Positions 23,597 through 24,279 of a DNA stretch of 24,279 bases are shown one piece after another. This DNA is from an uncultured Collinsella sp. (GTDB lineage: Bacteria > Actinomycetota > Coriobacteriia > Coriobacteriales > Coriobacteriaceae). The stretch covers positions 1 to 24,279 of the forward strand of contig CABUOF010000031.1 in the NCBI GenBank assembly GCA_902493125.1, given 5' to 3'. The translations under genes were made by a program, and so were the position numbers. Position 1 is the first letter of the stretch; every line of letters starts with the position of its first letter. The notes under the pieces are model-generated. The model did no database searches, was not told where the DNA came from, and worked only from the letters and a program-made list of their open reading frames with translations.

Positions 23597-23631
23597 AGTG
23601 GGGCGAATCCATCCGATGGGTTCGCCCCACT
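23597..23631 (+). terminator. Hairpin after the adhesin gene
   Basis: Stem AGTGGGGCGAA (23597-23607) with TTCGCCCCACT (23621-23631), and further CCA/TGG pairing inside. It starts 12 nt after the stop. A T-run is missing, so termination may be inefficient or Rho-assisted. Confidence 0.6.
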
Positions 23632-23658
23632 TGCCCTGCTGGACGGGAGCAGGTAAGA

Positions 23659-23664
23659 TATACT
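23659..23664 (+). promoter_or_regulatory. -10 box of ffs
   Basis: TATACT placed 7-9 nt before the first base of the SRP RNA stem, matching the expected start. The -35 region is not consensus. Confidence 0.55.
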
Positions 23665-23670
23665 GAGCGC

Positions 23671-23784
23671 CTAGCGCGTTCGATGGGTTCGGATGACGAC
23701 ATGTTCCGAATCTGGTCAGGTCCGGAAGGAAGCAGCCATAAGGAGCCTCTGTCGGGCATCCGAATCCATCGAGCGCGCTTTTTT
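23671..23784 (+). ncRNA. ffs: 4.5S / signal recognition particle RNA (small bacterial type)
   Basis: The universally conserved SRP core GGTCAGG-TCCGGAAGGAAGCAGCC, with the GGAA tetraloop, lies at 23714-23736. The ends pair over a long stem (AGCGCG-TTCGATGG-TTCGGATG from 23673 with CATCCGAA-CCATCGA-GCGCGCT to 23779). A T6 run (23779-23784) ends the transcript. At about 110 nt without an Alu domain it is the short type. It binds Ffh to target membrane and secreted proteins. The housekeeping gene directly follows the adhesin gene. Confidence 0.93.
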
Positions 23785-23808
23785 GCGCGGTTTTACCAAA
23801 CCGCGCAA
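23783..23808. terminator. Hairpin immediately after ffs
   Basis: A perfect 11-bp stem, TTGCGCGGTTT (23783-23793) and AAACCGCGCAA (23798-23808), with loop TACC. It has no T-run after it but sits right behind the T6 of ffs, so it may be a back-up stop or an RNA-processing signal. Confidence 0.45.
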
Positions 23809-23850
23809 TGCTCGACGCTGCGCGCCACCCAGGGCGACAATTTGTCATTC

Positions 23851-23892
23851 AAAAGGCAAGGCATGACCAGAAGGTCTATGCCTTGCCTTTTT
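23851..23892. terminator. Bidirectional Rho-independent terminator
   Basis: AAAAGGCAAGGCATGACC (23851-23868) pairs with the complementary arm ending TGCCTTGCCTTTTT (to 23892), with one bulged base and an AGAA loop. T-runs occur in both orientations. No gene lies between ffs and this site. Confidence 0.75.
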
Positions 23893-24173
23893 CATGCCAA
23901 CTTGTTCGCCCTGGATGTCGCTCGCTGGCTGCGCCAAAACATTGAAGGTCGCGTGGCTCGGGCTTGACCGCTGGTCCTCGGCTTTGCCTGCGGGATCGCT
24001 CGACTACCAAATACCTCGCCGCCGGCCGGGCCCCGTCGTTCAAAAATCACCCGTAAAGGCGCATTTATCTAATTAAATCTATCCCTTGCGGAATGCGGCT
24101 TGCTGGTGTTGTCTGGGCATTGATGGCTACGTGGTTCAAGAGACGGCGGTGCTGTTGCTTGGATTTTGCAGCT
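23893..24173. other. Non-coding stretch near the window end
   Basis: No supportable gene. An A/T-rich patch (ATTTATCTAATTAAATC, 24063-24079) could hold a promoter for a short transcript ending at the terminator at 24174-24214. No clear -35/-10 pair is seen. Short open frames here lack ribosome-binding sites and family resemblance. Confidence 0.4.
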
Positions 24174-24214
24174 AAAGGGGCCCGTTTCCCTGGGGGGGAA
24201 CGGGCCCCTTTTTT
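24174..24214 (+). terminator. Strong Rho-independent terminator
   Basis: GGGGCCCGTTTCCC (24177-24190) pairs with GGGGAACGGGCCCC (24195-24208, one G-U pair) around a short G loop, followed by T6 (24209-24214). Orientation is plus. The transcript it ends is not identified. Confidence 0.85.
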
Positions 24215-24279
24215 GTCTCTGGGCTTGTGGATTGGCGAAGACAATAACCGCTGGCAGCTATTTTGAGTTCTTGATGCGG

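Noticed and set aside
24093..24269. Short plus-strand frame reading through the final terminator
   Set aside because: It spans a strong T-tailed hairpin, has no ribosome-binding site and no family resemblance.

Overview
The window is high-GC DNA that reads like a gut actinobacterium of the class Coriobacteriia, most likely Collinsella. This assignment rests on overall composition and codon use, a giant Gram-positive cell-wall-anchored protein and the gene mix. No marker such as 16S rRNA is present to confirm it.

Layout. (1) 1-4482: a MarR-type regulator (175-675) with a well-formed promoter and operator-like repeats heads an operon with two ABC exporter half-subunits (663-2399, 2401-4407). 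The first ATPase domain is degenerate and the second canonical, as in asymmetric heterodimeric exporters. The operon ends in a small nested palindrome and a terminator shared with the opposite strand. (2) 4522-6165: divergent cysE (serine acetyltransferase, minus) and a DedA-family membrane protein (plus). (3) 6207-7665: ilvE (branched-chain aminotransferase) behind a leader of about 145 nt, followed by a 125-nt near-palindrome and a terminator. (4) 7689-7899: a gene-free element bounded by 25-bp imperfect terminal inverted repeats. (5) 7919-9441: lemA (minus), a TetR-type regulator (plus) and tRNA-Ser(UGA) (minus). (6) 9493-11274: one reading frame joining a complete TadA tRNA adenosine deaminase to a complete glycerate kinase. 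(7) 11601-23585: one gene of 3994 codons encoding a secreted, wall-anchored adhesin. Its order is signal peptide, fibro-slime (PA14-like) head, SpaA/Cna-B-like domains, about 17 pilin-type (Spy0128/FctA-like) isopeptide modules interrupted by two DUF11-like modules, a Gly/Ser/Pro linker and an MPDTG sorting signal. (8) 23659-23784: the 4.5S/SRP RNA gene (ffs), then non-coding DNA with two terminators to the window end.

Most interesting points. The adhesin gene has a G9 tract directly upstream, placed where slippage could change promoter spacing, so it is a candidate phase-variable surface protein. Its 3' third (from about 20420) has sharply different codon use, which suggests mosaic assembly. 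It lies between tadA and ffs, genes that are near-adjacent in Bacillus subtilis and relatives (tadA-scr-dnaX), so it looks like an accessory insertion in a conserved housekeeping locus. The tadA-glycerate kinase junction shows signs of a frame disturbance, so the fusion may be recent or artefactual. No CRISPR array, transposase gene, phage gene or sortase is present. The window contains no complete pathway or obviously new defence system; the novelty lies in the adhesin locus, the fusion and several unexplained repeats.
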